From: HK-STAS-PATE-2 sp046350895
GTDB taxonomy: Bacteria; Patescibacteriota; Patescibacteriia; 2-12-FULL-60-25
Reading direction: 5' to 3'
Assembly: GCA_046350895.1 (NCBI GenBank)
Contig: JAXLZL010000005.1
Span: forward strand, 1-50,413
Length of the DNA: 50,413 bases
Shown here: positions 24,164 through 32,850 of the stretch, one piece after another
Layout of the letters: each line of letters begins with the position of its first letter
Position numbering within the stretch: position 1 is the stretch's first letter
Program-made: the position numbers and the translations under genes
The notes under the pieces: model-generated
What the model was told of the DNA's origin: nothing
Seen by the model: the letters and a program-made list of their open reading frames with translations, nothing else
Databases searched by the model: none

Positions 24164-25465
24164 TTATGATACCGCGAGTTTGATGGCTTCGCGAGCCACG
24201 GCTTCTTCGCTCCAGGCCTGTTTGCTGCCATTGGCGCCGCAAATCCAGGCTTCATTGCCCTTACCTGTCAGAATGACGGCGTCACCGGGCCTAGCCTGCT
24301 TCATGGCAAAACGGATGGCTTCTCGGCGGTCTTCAATAACAAACAAGTTCTCACCGTCTTTTTTACCCGCTTCTCTGGCGCCAGAAGCAACATGCTCGAT
24401 AATCTCGGCCGGATTGTCATCATAAGGATCTTCATTCGTCACAATAACGATATCAGCGTGTTCGGCGGCCAAGCGCCCTAAGATAGGACGGCGCGCCACA
24501 TCACGACCGCCTCCACAAGAACCAAGCACATGAATCACACGTCCATGTTTTGTCGGTTCAAAGGCCTCATAGAACTTTTTAAACGATTCTGGCTCTGGTG
24601 CATAGTCAATGATCACGTCAAAATTCTGGCCTTCATCGATACGTTGAAAACGGCCCGGCACGACCTTTACCGTCTCAAGTCCATTCATGAGCGGTCTCAG
24701 AGCGAATCCGAGTTGCATGCCAGCCGCCAAGGCAGCTAAGGCATTCGCCAAGTTATATTCACCCGGCAAAGGCAGGGTTAATGATTCACCCTGAACGACC
24801 GCATGGACGCCGTGTTCTTCAAGCGTGAACGAATCCGGGTGTAGGCCAAGGGCCGACCTCACTCCATACCACACCGTTTTAACACCCTCGATTTGATAAA
24901 ACGCCGCATGCTCATCGTCAGCATTGAGAACAAACGCTTTTTCAATCGCCTTGCCGCCAATCTGTTTGGTTGGTTGTTGGGCGATATGGGTAAACAGCAT
25001 TTTTTTTGCTTTTTTGTAATTCTCAAAACCGCCATGCGCCTCAATATGCTCAGGCGTCAGGTTGGTAAAAATACCGATATCATAAGCGATGCCTTCGTGG
25101 CGGTATTGGATGAGTCCTTGCGATGACGTCTCGATGACGACATGGGTACAACCGGCGTCACGCATTTCACGCAAAAGTTTTTGCAGGGCAAAACGGCCAG
25201 GCATGGTCATCTTGAATCGGTTTTGCGTTTCAATGCGGCCGATCTTCATGAGTGCCGTCGTTGTGCAACCTGCGGTTACGCCTGCGCCTTCGAGCGCTTT
25301 TGCCAACAAATAGGTCGTTGTGGTTTTGCCATTGGTGCCTGTTACGCCAATAACCACCATCTCACGCGATGGATTGCCGTAATACAAAGCTGCCGCATGG
25401 GCAAGGATGCGGTGATAGACGGTAAGCACCGACGGTGGCACGAGGGTTTTGAGGCGATGCAACAT
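24164..25465 (-). CDS. murE: MurE-like Mur ligase without N-terminal UDP-binding domain
   Basis: 433 aa. P-loop GVTGTNGKTTTTYLL lies about 50 residues from the start, so the usual N-terminal Rossmann-like domain (about 90 residues, UDP binding) is missing. Central domain: MPGRFALQKLLREM, VIETSSQGLIQYR, IFTNLTPEHIEAHGG (substrate and lysine carbamylation region). C-terminal domain: DYAPEPESFKKFYEAF, VLGSCGGGRD, and EDPYDDNPAEI in place of the DNPR motif of meso-DAP enzymes. It adds the third amino acid to UDP-MurNAc-dipeptide; which amino acid is open. The ATG at 25465 follows the pgsA stop by 1 nt; a longer frame upstream is rejected. Confidence 0.88.
   Translation of the reverse strand: MLHRLKTLVPPSVLTVYHRILAHAAALYYGNPSREMVVIGVTGTNGKTTTTYLLAKALEGAGVTAGCTTTALMKIGRIETQNRFKMTMPGRFALQKLLREMRDAGCTHVVIETSSQGLIQYRHEGIAYDIGIFTNLTPEHIEAHGGFENYKKAKKMLFTHIAQQPTKQIGGKAIEKAFVLNADDEHAAFYQIEGVKTVWYGVRSALGLHPDSFTLEEHGVHAVVQGESLTLPLPGEYNLANALAALAAGMQLGFALRPLMNGLETVKVVPGRFQRIDEGQNFDVIIDYAPEPESFKKFYEAFEPTKHGRVIHVLGSCGGGRDVARRPILGRLAAEHADIVIVTNEDPYDDNPAEIIEHVASGAREAGKKDGENLFVIEDRREAIRFAMKQARPGDAVILTGKGNEAWICGANGSKQAWSEEAVAREAIKLAVS
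24166..24171 (-). promoter_or_regulatory. -10 box 6 nt from start, inside the murE 3' end
   Basis: TATCAT on the minus strand, 6 nt before the ATG at 24159. It overlaps the last base of the murE stop codon and its final sense codons. Confidence 0.6.
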
Positions 25466-25466
25466 A

Positions 25467-26048
25467 TTAGAGACCGTAGGTAACGAGGGATAAGAAGGCA
25501 AAGACGAGAGAGATGCAGAACGCGATGGCGGCGAACGGCGTAAGCCAGGCAAGCGGCGTCACGAGCTGTACTAATAGCGCGCCAACTCCGAGCACCTGAA
25601 AAAACATTTTTGTTTTACCGTAATTGTTCGCCGAAGCATAGGCACCGGCTTGCTGCCTTCTGAAGGCATTCGCCACTATCAGAACCTCAAGCACGATCAA
25701 TGCGATGCAAAAGAGCGGATCCAGACCCCTCCACACCAAATAGGTGGCCAGGCTGCCAATCAATAATTTGTCAGCCGTCGGGTCAGCGATAGTGCCCCAA
25801 AGGGTGATTTGTGCCCGGGTGCGGGCCAGTGAACCATCCACGACATCGGTCAAGGCAGCAAAGGCAAAAACGGCGATCGCCCATACCCATGACTGGATCC
25901 ATAATAAAATCAAAATAACCGGTATCAACACGAAGCGCAAAACGGTCAGATGGTTAGGCTCTATCCAGCGCGGAATAAAGCCAAAAACAAACCCAACAAC
26001 CCTATCATGAGGGTATAAACGAATGTTGTCATTCGTCATGAGCGGCAT
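25467..26048 (-). CDS. pgsA: CDP-alcohol phosphatidyltransferase (PgsA-like)
   Basis: 193 aa, about five or six membrane helices. The signature D-x2-DG-x2-AR-x8-G-x3-D-x3-D is complete in DVVDGSLARTRA...WGTIADPTAD. These enzymes transfer a CDP-activated phospholipid head to an alcohol, most likely glycerol 3-phosphate here. The gene is first in an operon with murE. The start at 26048 is supported by a TATCAT box 6 nt upstream; a second ATG 9 nt later is possible. Confidence 0.88.
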   Translation of the reverse strand: MPLMTNDNIRLYPHDRVVGFVFGFIPRWIEPNHLTVLRFVLIPVILILLWIQSWVWAIAVFAFAALTDVVDGSLARTRAQITLWGTIADPTADKLLIGSLATYLVWRGLDPLFCIALIVLEVLIVANAFRRQQAGAYASANNYGKTKMFFQVLGVGALLVQLVTPLAWLTPFAAIAFCISLVFAFLSLVTYGL

Positions 26049-26054
26049 GGGTGC

Positions 26055-26060
26055 ATGATA
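26055..26060 (-). promoter_or_regulatory. extended -10 box 6 nt from pgsA start
   Basis: TGC-TATCAT on the minus strand, then 6 nt, then the ATG at 26048. It is back to back with the box at 26074. Confidence 0.68.
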
Positions 26061-26073
26061 GCACGAATCTTGC

Positions 26074-26079
26074 TAGTCT
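26074..26079 (+). promoter_or_regulatory. extended -10 box 6 nt from start (leaderless type)
   Basis: TGC-TAGTCT, then 6 nt, then the ATG at 26086. With pgsA it makes a divergent promoter region of 37 bp. Confidence 0.62.
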
Positions 26080-26085
26080 ATACGC

Positions 26086-28167
26086 ATGTCCATGCTAGAA
26101 CGTTTTGACCGAGAAGGCTTTTGGTTGTCGCTTTGGCTTGCCGTGTCGGCCATAGCCGTCGCCCTTTGGCCTGACCAGGCTGCCAGTCTCTCGATGTGTT
26201 TTATCGGCGTGATCTTGGTCGCCTACTCAGCCGGCAAACGCCTTTTGCCGGCAGCCAGCCAATTGATCGGTATGTTTGCCGTTTTTGGCACCATCATTGG
26301 CGTGCAGAGCCTGCTGCTGGCCATCGGGTACTACCTCTCGATCCCTCTTGAGCACCGCACGCTGTCTTGGGCAACCATAGTCGCCTGTGGCATCACGGCC
26401 TATGCCGCCAGCTTCAAACAAGATACCGACACAGCGGCACCCATTGCGCCGATCACCCTTAAATCACGCATCGCTGGCTTATTTGGTCTTGGCATTGCCG
26501 GCATCTTGGCAAGCTTCGTTTTTCGCAATGCCTTGATTCATGCCACTGATGCTTCGATTCGCAGCCCATGGCCGTATCTGCACCCAATTCTACCGGTGTG
26601 TTTGGGCGTCTTGTTTTTGATGCCGTTTATTATTTCAGCTTTTACCAATCGCCACCGTTTTTTGGCACCGATGGCCTATATGGCCGTGATCCTCACCGCA
26701 TTGATTACGCCCATGGTCTATACCCATGGCTTTGGCTTTGACGGTTTTTTGCATCGTGAGAGCGAACGCCTTTTATACGTGCAAGGCACGCTTCAACCAA
26801 AACCGTTTTACTATATCGGCCAATATGTTTTAACGGTTTGGATCGCCCATATCTTTGAATTGCCGATTGCCGGTATCGACCATTATTTGCTGCCATCGAT
26901 CGCCTCACTGTTTGTGGCCGCTTTTGCCGCCCATCGCGGCAAGCGCTTATTGGCGCGTGATTTTTTGGTCTTCACCCTTATCCCGCTTTCTTGGCTGATT
27001 ACCACGACACCGCAATCACTCGCTTACCTGTTCGGCTTCATGGCCCTTCTCTTGCATCCGCGCAATGAAGAAGAAACGCAATCGATGTATCTCTCTTGGG
27101 TATTTGCCCTTTGGTCGCTTTTTACGCATCCATTGGCGGGTCTGCCCTTTGGCATCGTGATCATGGGGATGGGCATCATTCACCGATTCCCCCTTCAATG
27201 GCGGCGTTGGATGGCCTGGCTTATCGGCGCAGCCTCAGCCTTTGCCGTACCTTTGGCGTTTTTTGTGTTTAGCATCTTGGGCAAGCAGGCTATCAGCTGG
27301 GACTTCGCTAAACTCCTCGATACCTCAGCGTTGCTGAACGTGGCAAAAACCTTTTTTAACAATGGTGCCAATGCCTCGCTTTGGCCGGATTGGGTAGACC
27401 TGGTCGAGCTGCTATTGCCGGTAGCTGCTTTTATTTTTGCCATGATCGGCATTCAAAACAAAGAACAACGCGAAGAACAACGTCATCTCGCGCTTCTCGC
27501 CATCTCGGGCTCGCTTCTGTATCTCAGCGGCTACCTGATGCGCGTTGTAGATGATCTCTTTTTGATCGCCTATGAGCGCGCAAATTATGCCGATCGTCTT
27601 TTTACCATCGGTTTGATCTTATTGGCCCTGCCTGCCGCCAAAGGCCTCTATCAAACCCTAAAGAAACCTCGACCACCGCTCTTGCAAGCCGCCCTCATCG
27701 TATTGCTGGTGCTTTGGCAATCGGCCCATGCGTATGCCGCATTCCCCCGCCAAGATGCAGGAGAAATCAGCCATGGTTGGAGCGTGGGCCGCGCCGACAC
27801 CGAAGCCGTCAAGTGGATAGACCAAGATGCAGGCAAAACCGACTACGCCGTGCTTGCCAACCAAAGCATGAGCGCTGCTGCCGTCGAATCGCTCGGATTC
27901 AAGCGCTATGCCGGTGACGTGTTCTTTTATCCGATCCCGACGGGCGGAGACCTCTACCAACTCTTTTTGCGCGTATCATCCGCCGATCCATCCCTCGACC
28001 AAATCAAAGAAGCGGCGAAACTCGCCAAAGCAAAAAGCGTCTATGTCGCCATCCATCGTTATTGGTGGGACGCAGAACGCGTTCGTGAACAGTTAAAAAC
28101 GCTGGCAAACAATGAACAGTCGTTCAATGACGGCGAGATTACGGTGTATCGTTTTGATCTTGAATGA
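26086..28167 (+). CDS. large polytopic membrane protein, GT-C-like layout
   Basis: 693 aa with about a dozen membrane helices in the first 540 residues and a soluble C-terminal domain (from WSVGRADTEAVKWIDQDAG). A large extracytoplasmic loop after the sixth helix contains YTHGFGFDGFLHRESERLL, an acidic, aromatic segment placed like the acceptor/donor loop of GT-C glycosyltransferases that use lipid-linked sugars. That assignment is only by layout; I do not recognise the family. Two ATGs (26086, 26092) are possible; spacing to TAGTCT favours the first. The 3' end overlaps the convergent GT4 gene by 29 bp. Confidence 0.7.
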   Translation: MSMLERFDREGFWLSLWLAVSAIAVALWPDQAASLSMCFIGVILVAYSAGKRLLPAASQLIGMFAVFGTIIGVQSLLLAIGYYLSIPLEHRTLSWATIVACGITAYAASFKQDTDTAAPIAPITLKSRIAGLFGLGIAGILASFVFRNALIHATDASIRSPWPYLHPILPVCLGVLFLMPFIISAFTNRHRFLAPMAYMAVILTALITPMVYTHGFGFDGFLHRESERLLYVQGTLQPKPFYYIGQYVLTVWIAHIFELPIAGIDHYLLPSIASLFVAAFAAHRGKRLLARDFLVFTLIPLSWLITTTPQSLAYLFGFMALLLHPRNEEETQSMYLSWVFALWSLFTHPLAGLPFGIVIMGMGIIHRFPLQWRRWMAWLIGAASAFAVPLAFFVFSILGKQAISWDFAKLLDTSALLNVAKTFFNNGANASLWPDWVDLVELLLPVAAFIFAMIGIQNKEQREEQRHLALLAISGSLLYLSGYLMRVVDDLFLIAYERANYADRLFTIGLILLALPAAKGLYQTLKKPRPPLLQAALIVLLVLWQSAHAYAAFPRQDAGEISHGWSVGRADTEAVKWIDQDAGKTDYAVLANQSMSAAAVESLGFKRYAGDVFFYPIPTGGDLYQLFLRVSSADPSLDQIKEAAKLAKAKSVYVAIHRYWWDAERVREQLKTLANNEQSFNDGEITVYRFDLE

Positions 28168-29215
28168 TCTCGGCAAACAACGACGTAAACTCTTGGGCAT
28201 AGACCGTGAAGTTTCTCGCACGAGCCAATTCATACATCTGCAAGGCCTGGGCGCTATAGTAGGCCGGGTCTTTATGCGCCTCGACGGCCGCCAACCACGC
28301 CTGTTCATCCCATGGGTGGCAAAGCACGCCGGCTTGGCCAAGTGTCTCGCGCATCCCACCAATATCTGACGCGATAACCGGCAAACCGACCGATGCCGCT
28401 TCAAGAATCACGGTTGGTTGGTTCTCAGCGATCGTCGAAGGGACGATCAATACGTCGGCGTCTTTCATCATTTGTAAAACCTGTTCTGGACCGTCATTCG
28501 GCACCGCCAATGCCAGGCTTTGCGATGAGAGCCTGATGTCCGTTTGTCGCGGATACGTAACGGTAACCGAAATGCCCTCGGCGTTCTGCGCGAGCCATTC
28601 GGCCATTCTCAAGCCTTTTTCTGCCGTTGCACCAACCAACAACAATGACAACGGTGAACGCGGTGAGCGTAAAACGAACTGCTCTTCTGGTGCCGGGTTA
28701 GGCAAAATCACCGCTTCGCTTCTGGCGAGCAAGCCTCGGCGACGGTGCTCTTCGAGCAGCCATTCGGTTGGGCACACGACGAGATCAGGGTCGCCGAGCA
28801 CGAGATGGCGCAAACTGCCCCATGCTTTTTGCCAGAGCGTAAAAGCCGAAGCGTCGCGCAAACGACCTGACGGCTCAAATAACTGGACATCATGCAATAC
28901 ATGGATCCACTTGGCACCGGTTTTGCGTTGCACGGCTTGCGGAGTGCCGAATCCGCAACCGGTGAGGTTTTCAGTCAGCAATACATCAGGCTGCCAAACG
29001 GCGATTTCAGCCACAACCGATGTACGCGAAAGCAAATCAACAAAATGACGAAAGAGCCTTGCCAGCGCAGGCTCAGCCAACCAATCGATCGGTGGGCAAA
29101 AAACGCGTACCTCATGGCCCGCATCCGTCAACACTTGTTCATGCCAAGCGGCAATGCGCCCGGCTCCCCCGCGCATATTTGGAGGGAAGGCATTCGTCAG
29201 CAATGCTATTCGCAT
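28139..29215 (-). CDS. GT4 family glycosyltransferase
   Basis: 358 aa, GT-B fold. N-terminus LLTNAFPPNMRGGAGR with the glycine loop for the acceptor side; C-terminal domain begins at LSLLLVGATAEKGLRMAEWL; the donor-site E-x7-E motif is complete (AENQPTVILEAASVGLPVIAS). It transfers a sugar from a nucleotide donor to a growing glycan at the inner membrane face. It overlaps the next GT4 gene by 10 bp, so the two are translationally coupled. Confidence 0.92.
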   Translation of the reverse strand: MRIALLTNAFPPNMRGGAGRIAAWHEQVLTDAGHEVRVFCPPIDWLAEPALARLFRHFVDLLSRTSVVAEIAVWQPDVLLTENLTGCGFGTPQAVQRKTGAKWIHVLHDVQLFEPSGRLRDASAFTLWQKAWGSLRHLVLGDPDLVVCPTEWLLEEHRRRGLLARSEAVILPNPAPEEQFVLRSPRSPLSLLLVGATAEKGLRMAEWLAQNAEGISVTVTYPRQTDIRLSSQSLALAVPNDGPEQVLQMMKDADVLIVPSTIAENQPTVILEAASVGLPVIASDIGGMRETLGQAGVLCHPWDEQAWLAAVEAHKDPAYYSAQALQMYELARARNFTVYAQEFTSLFAEIIQDQNDTP

Positions 29216-30348
29216 ATTTCGCGATAAAGATTCATAAGAGCCGCCGTATGCGCTTCATAACCGTATTTCTCGGCATGGACGCGGGCAGCCGCGGCAAACA
29301 TCGCGCGCTTTTGCGGATGAGCAAGCAAGTCAGCCAAGGCGTCAGCCAAGGCGTCAGCATTATTCGGTGGTACCAAAAGACCGGTCTCGTCATTGCGCAC
29401 CACGGTACGCACGCCCGGCAAATCCGATGCAACAACGGGCAAGCCGCATGCCTGCGCTTCAAGCGCAACCAAACCAAATGCCTCCGCCTGGCTCGTAGAA
29501 GGAAAGGCGAAGACATCCGCCGAGCGATAGAGCGGGACAAGTTCTTCGGCGCTTACGCGTCCCATGAAATGCACACGTGTGACGATGCCTTTTTCACGTG
29601 CTTCTTCTTCAAACTCTGCGCGCTTGTCGCCATCGCCGACAATGACGAGATGTGCCGCATGGTCGAGCTTGGCAAACGCCTCAAATAATACCGACAACCC
29701 TTTAAAGGCATGGGCTTCATCCAAACCGCCAACAAACAAAATGGTCGGATCTTGCTCGCCGATCATCAAGCGCTCTCGCTCATCCAAGCCTGGAGAAAAA
29801 CGCGCCGTATCAATGCCAAAAGGCAATTCGATAAAACGATCTGGGTCGCGTCTGAAAAAACTCGACACCGATGCATTGCGGGCATAATCAAAAGATGACA
29901 CCAAAATCTTTTTTGCCATGCGCAAAATGCGGTTCTGCAAAAAGAAACGATGCAACGCAAACACCCAACCTTTGGTGGTTTTTTTTGCCATCGCATCCAT
30001 GTGGTAGGTGATCACGATCGGCGGCAGGGCAACATTGGCAAACAATAACTGCTCGGTGAACCCGTAATACGGATAGTGGAGATGGATCACGTCCGCACTT
30101 TTAGCGAGCTCCCACCATCCTTCAAGCAAAGAGGCATTACCCCAACGCAGAGCCGACGGCAAACGGTGCACGAACGAGCGGTCATAATCGGCCAAGGCTT
30201 TTTCGGCATGGTGGCCGGGTGGCAGTTCAGGCGCGACCAAACGGGCGTCTACGCCATGCGCGCGAAGGCCGGTCACCTCACGAAGGGCGACTTGTCCAAT
30301 GCCGCCGATTTCTGGCGGTGCCACACAGGCGATATGCAAAACGCGCAT
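29206..30348 (-). CDS. GT4 family glycosyltransferase
   Basis: 380 aa. N-terminal domain with ACVAPPEIGGIGQVALREV; linker LPFGIDTARFSPG; C-terminal TILFVGGLDEAHAFKGLSVL; donor motif EAFGLVALEAQACGLPVVAS with both glutamates. The pattern is that of mannosyl- or glucosyltransferases of surface glycans; donor sugar unknown. A TAGAGT box 6 nt upstream of the ATG overlaps the stop of the DUF2304 gene, so the gene may have its own start point inside the operon. Confidence 0.92.
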   Translation of the reverse strand: MRVLHIACVAPPEIGGIGQVALREVTGLRAHGVDARLVAPELPPGHHAEKALADYDRSFVHRLPSALRWGNASLLEGWWELAKSADVIHLHYPYYGFTEQLLFANVALPPIVITYHMDAMAKKTTKGWVFALHRFFLQNRILRMAKKILVSSFDYARNASVSSFFRRDPDRFIELPFGIDTARFSPGLDERERLMIGEQDPTILFVGGLDEAHAFKGLSVLFEAFAKLDHAAHLVIVGDGDKRAEFEEEAREKGIVTRVHFMGRVSAEELVPLYRSADVFAFPSTSQAEAFGLVALEAQACGLPVVASDLPGVRTVVRNDETGLLVPPNNADALADALADLLAHPQKRAMFAAAARVHAEKYGYEAHTAALMNLYREICE

Positions 30349-30354
30349 AACCGT

Positions 30355-30360
30355 ACTCTA
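30355..30360 (-). promoter_or_regulatory. -10 box 6 nt from start, overlapping the upstream stop
   Basis: TAGAGT on the minus strand; its TAG is the stop of the DUF2304 gene. The ATG at 30348 follows 6 nt later. Confidence 0.4.
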
Positions 30361-30690
30361 CCCTTTCTTCTCAAGATCGCGAAGCGCGTCGGCGCGCACG
30401 AGGTCGGTCAACTTGCGCTCCAGGCGGTCGATGGCGAGAAAGGCCTGAAACAACAAGATACAAACGAAGGCCAATACGAGATAAGTGACAACATCGACGC
30501 CACGGCCAACACCGACAAGATGTGCCAAGCGCGTGGCAACCTCAGGACGCCAAACAACGATGATGCCACCAACCCACAAGAGCGACCAGCTCAATGACTC
30601 AATGCGGCTCAAAACGCCCTGTGAGGCACGGCGCCAAACCAAAGCCAAACCGGCAACGGCAATCAGGGTAAGCAAAAATTGGATAATCAT
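30358..30690 (-). CDS. DUF2304 membrane protein
   Basis: 110 aa with three membrane helices and a charged C-terminal helix (LERKLTDLVRADALRDLEKK). Family blocks: SWSLLWVGGIIVVWRPEVATRLAHLVGVGRG is split by the second helix. DUF2304 proteins nearly always accompany a GT2 enzyme, as here (3 nt from the DPM-like gene), and probably form its membrane partner. Confidence 0.88.
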   Translation of the reverse strand: MIIQFLLTLIAVAGLALVWRRASQGVLSRIESLSWSLLWVGGIIVVWRPEVATRLAHLVGVGRGVDVVTYLVLAFVCILLFQAFLAIDRLERKLTDLVRADALRDLEKKG

Positions 30691-30693
30691 AGG

Positions 30694-31371
30694 TTAACGT
30701 TGAAACGCACCAAGGATAAGTTGCCACACGATTTTGAAGGCGTCGGTGGCTTTTTGGCCTTTGGCCAAGGTGTCTTCAGTATAGCGCACTGTCGTTGGGA
30801 TCTCCTTCCATTTCAGATCTGAGTGAGTGACAAGGCGCAAGATCTCAGAACAATGAGCCATGCGGTCTTGGCGAAAGTCGATGCGCTTTGCCGCCTTGGC
30901 ATTCATCGCGCGATAACCGCTTTGCGGATCAGTAACGCGCGGCGAGATGCCGAGCACGAGACGGTTAAAGGTGCGTGCCAATACTAAAACGTATTTGCGA
31001 AAAAGCGGCATGCCAATCGCCTCGGCACCCATGAATCGCGAACCAAACACGACATCAGTACCGCCCTCGATCTCTTTTACGAGTTGAGGGATGGTCGCAG
31101 GATCATGTTGGCCATCCGCATCAAGATGCACGACGATATCGGCTCCGAGCAAAAGCGCCGCTTCAGTACCGGTACGCAAGGCTGCGCCCTGGCCACGGTT
31201 GACGGCATGGCGAAAAACGCGTGCACCGGCCGCTTTGGCGGTTGGCGAAGTCACATCGGTCGAACCATCATCAACAACAACGACATCATCAACAAGAGCC
31301 TTCACGTTCGCGATAACGTGAGCGATGCGCTCGCCTTCAAAATAGGCCGGGATAACGGCAATAACCTTCAT
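30694..31371 (-). CDS. GT2 family glycosyltransferase (dolichol/polyprenyl-phosphate sugar synthase-like)
   Basis: 225 aa, single GT-A domain without membrane helices. VIPAYFEGERI, VVVVDDGSTD, GQGAALRTGTEAAL, the metal site DADGQHDP and GSRFMG are all present. It makes a polyprenyl-phosphate-linked sugar from a nucleotide sugar, which could feed the GT-C-like protein at 26086. A TAGGGT box 7 nt upstream is weak support for its start. Confidence 0.93.
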   Translation of the reverse strand: MKVIAVIPAYFEGERIAHVIANVKALVDDVVVVDDGSTDVTSPTAKAAGARVFRHAVNRGQGAALRTGTEAALLLGADIVVHLDADGQHDPATIPQLVKEIEGGTDVVFGSRFMGAEAIGMPLFRKYVLVLARTFNRLVLGISPRVTDPQSGYRAMNAKAAKRIDFRQDRMAHCSEILRLVTHSDLKWKEIPTTVRYTEDTLAKGQKATDAFKIVWQLILGAFQR

Positions 31372-31390
31372 GTCCCCTACCCTACAATAA

Positions 31391-31422
31391 ACCGAACACC
31401 CGCACCAGAGACCCGGTGCGGG
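31391..31422 (-). terminator. possible terminator after the M23 gene
   Basis: CCCGCACC pairs with GGTGCGGG (31399-31406 with 31415-31422). Behind it on the minus strand the text is T-rich but not a clean T run. Confidence 0.5.
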
Positions 31423-31428
31423 CGCAGT

Positions 31429-32748
31429 TTAGATGCCATTCGCTGGGCATTGCATGGCATCTTCGAGGCGTATGACTGGCCCAAGCGGGCCCGCCACGGC
31501 ATCGAGGGTGGATGCGTCGATTTCGTAGACGCGGCGCAGGTCATACCCCATGGCCTGAAAGGTATTCCAGTTAAAAAAGGGTCGGCGCTGGCCATTGGAT
31601 ACGACATAGATGGCCGGCGCACCGCGTGCTTTAACAAGAGCGCCCTCATGCATCCGCAAGACCGGTGCTTCGGCATAGAGCGACTCCATGGTCGGCCTCG
31701 TGACCGGGTCAAAGAAGGCGACGTCATCTGCCGTCCAACCATGAGAGACGAATGCCTCCCATGAGATAAAGGCCGCGCGCAAATCTTGGGTGTCGGATGT
31801 CGAATAGTACTGATAGACTGTCGAGCGGTCGGTATAACGCGCGACAAAGGGTGCATCGCCCGGATTCGCCTTGTATCGCGGCGCATAACTCCCCTGTCTC
31901 GCATAACAACGAATCTCTTCGTCGCTCACGCGCAAGACATGTTGGCGATAGCCTTCGTTGTCGACGATGGCGGACGTGATGGCGAGCAAGGTCAGCCCAT
32001 CACGGCTCACCACATAAGCATCGCCACTATCGGTGACGAGATAGGCGCCACCAGGATGCCAACGAATCGGTGCTTCGCTCGCGATCAATTCGGTCATGAA
32101 GGTTTGCGGATCGGCAAACCATGCGCGCTTGGTCGGATTCGAATCGTACCCACGCAACCAATAACGCCCATCGCTTTGCTGCGCTTGTTGCACCGATTGC
32201 AGCCGGATGCCGAGATGCAGATGCTCGGCGCCGTCGCCATTCAAGGCATCAGCCTGAACGTACCCGATCACGTCATTGGCACCCACTTGATCGCCGGCGC
32301 GCCATGGCAAAGGCGGCGCGCCCGACAAGGGCTCTTTGCGCAAATGCCCGTAGATCGAGATGAAGCTCGTGACCAGCACGCGTTGGCCGGCACCATTAGT
32401 GACCGATACGGCACGATTCAAGGTATGCTCGATGGCGACAACAAGGGTGCCGTATCCCGAAGCGGGGCCATAATAGGCAATGCGCCCGCACAAGATCGGC
32501 TTGATCGCAGTACCCTGCGGATATTGGATATCACGGCCAAGGTGGTTGCCAGGGCCGCCGGGTGCAAGAAAGGCGCGCGAAGCATAGAGCCGGGTGAAGT
32601 CTTGCTCACTGGTCGGATAACGGGCATTACCGCCGCAGATGGCGACCAAAGCTTCGTTGTCGGCAAAGAACGCGTCTTCACCGGCACTCGCACAGCCGCC
32701 GAGGCAAGAAAAAACCATGAACAAACACCAAACCAATGAACGGGCCAT
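31429..32748 (-). CDS. M23-family peptidase lipoprotein with C-terminal repeats
   Basis: 439 aa. Lipoprotein signal MARSLVWC...SCLGGC. The LytM/M23 zinc site is visible: GNHLGRDIQYP (H-x3-D) and HLHLGI (H-x-H), with SIYGHL before it. The peptidase domain ends near residue 220; then come two or three repeat-like segments (GALVKARGAPAIYVVSNGQRR, earlier GGAYLVTDSGDAYVVSRDG) found in Candidate Phyla Radiation surface proteins. It would cleave cross-links in peptidoglycan, its own or a host's. The start is fixed by AAGGAG 6 nt upstream. Confidence 0.88.
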   Translation of the reverse strand: MARSLVWCLFMVFSCLGGCASAGEDAFFADNEALVAICGGNARYPTSEQDFTRLYASRAFLAPGGPGNHLGRDIQYPQGTAIKPILCGRIAYYGPASGYGTLVVAIEHTLNRAVSVTNGAGQRVLVTSFISIYGHLRKEPLSGAPPLPWRAGDQVGANDVIGYVQADALNGDGAEHLHLGIRLQSVQQAQQSDGRYWLRGYDSNPTKRAWFADPQTFMTELIASEAPIRWHPGGAYLVTDSGDAYVVSRDGLTLLAITSAIVDNEGYRQHVLRVSDEEIRCYARQGSYAPRYKANPGDAPFVARYTDRSTVYQYYSTSDTQDLRAAFISWEAFVSHGWTADDVAFFDPVTRPTMESLYAEAPVLRMHEGALVKARGAPAIYVVSNGQRRPFFNWNTFQAMGYDLRRVYEIDASTLDAVAGPLGPVIRLEDAMQCPANGI

Positions 32749-32754
32749 GACACT

Positions 32755-32760
32755 CTCCTT
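32755..32760 (-). promoter_or_regulatory. Shine-Dalgarno sequence AAGGAG
   Basis: AAGGAG on the minus strand ahead of the ATG at 32748. It decides the start against an in-frame ATG further up. Confidence 0.7.
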
Positions 32761-32819
32761 ATGCGGCTGTTGATGCCGCACTCTTTACTCCGTTCACTTT
32801 TTTGAAACGGATGTCAAGA

Positions 32820-32846
32820 ACCAAAATCCCTCCTTACGGAGGGATT
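32820..32846 (-). terminator. intrinsic terminator after the epimerase pair
   Basis: AATCCCTCC pairs with GGAGGGATT (32825-32833 with 32838-32846), loop 4 nt, followed on the minus strand by a T-rich tail. It lies 5 nt behind the stop codon at 32851. Confidence 0.85.
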
Positions 32847-32850
32847 CGTC

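Noticed and set aside
25466..25552. Longer start for murE
   Set aside because: The extension is translated from the pgsA 3' end, is serine/proline-rich and has no family match; the ATG at 25465 follows the pgsA stop by 1 nt.
29320..29350. Short direct repeat (GTCAGCCAAGGC twice) in a GT4 gene
   Set aside because: It encodes a repeated ADALADLL helix in the protein and looks like an ordinary coding repeat.
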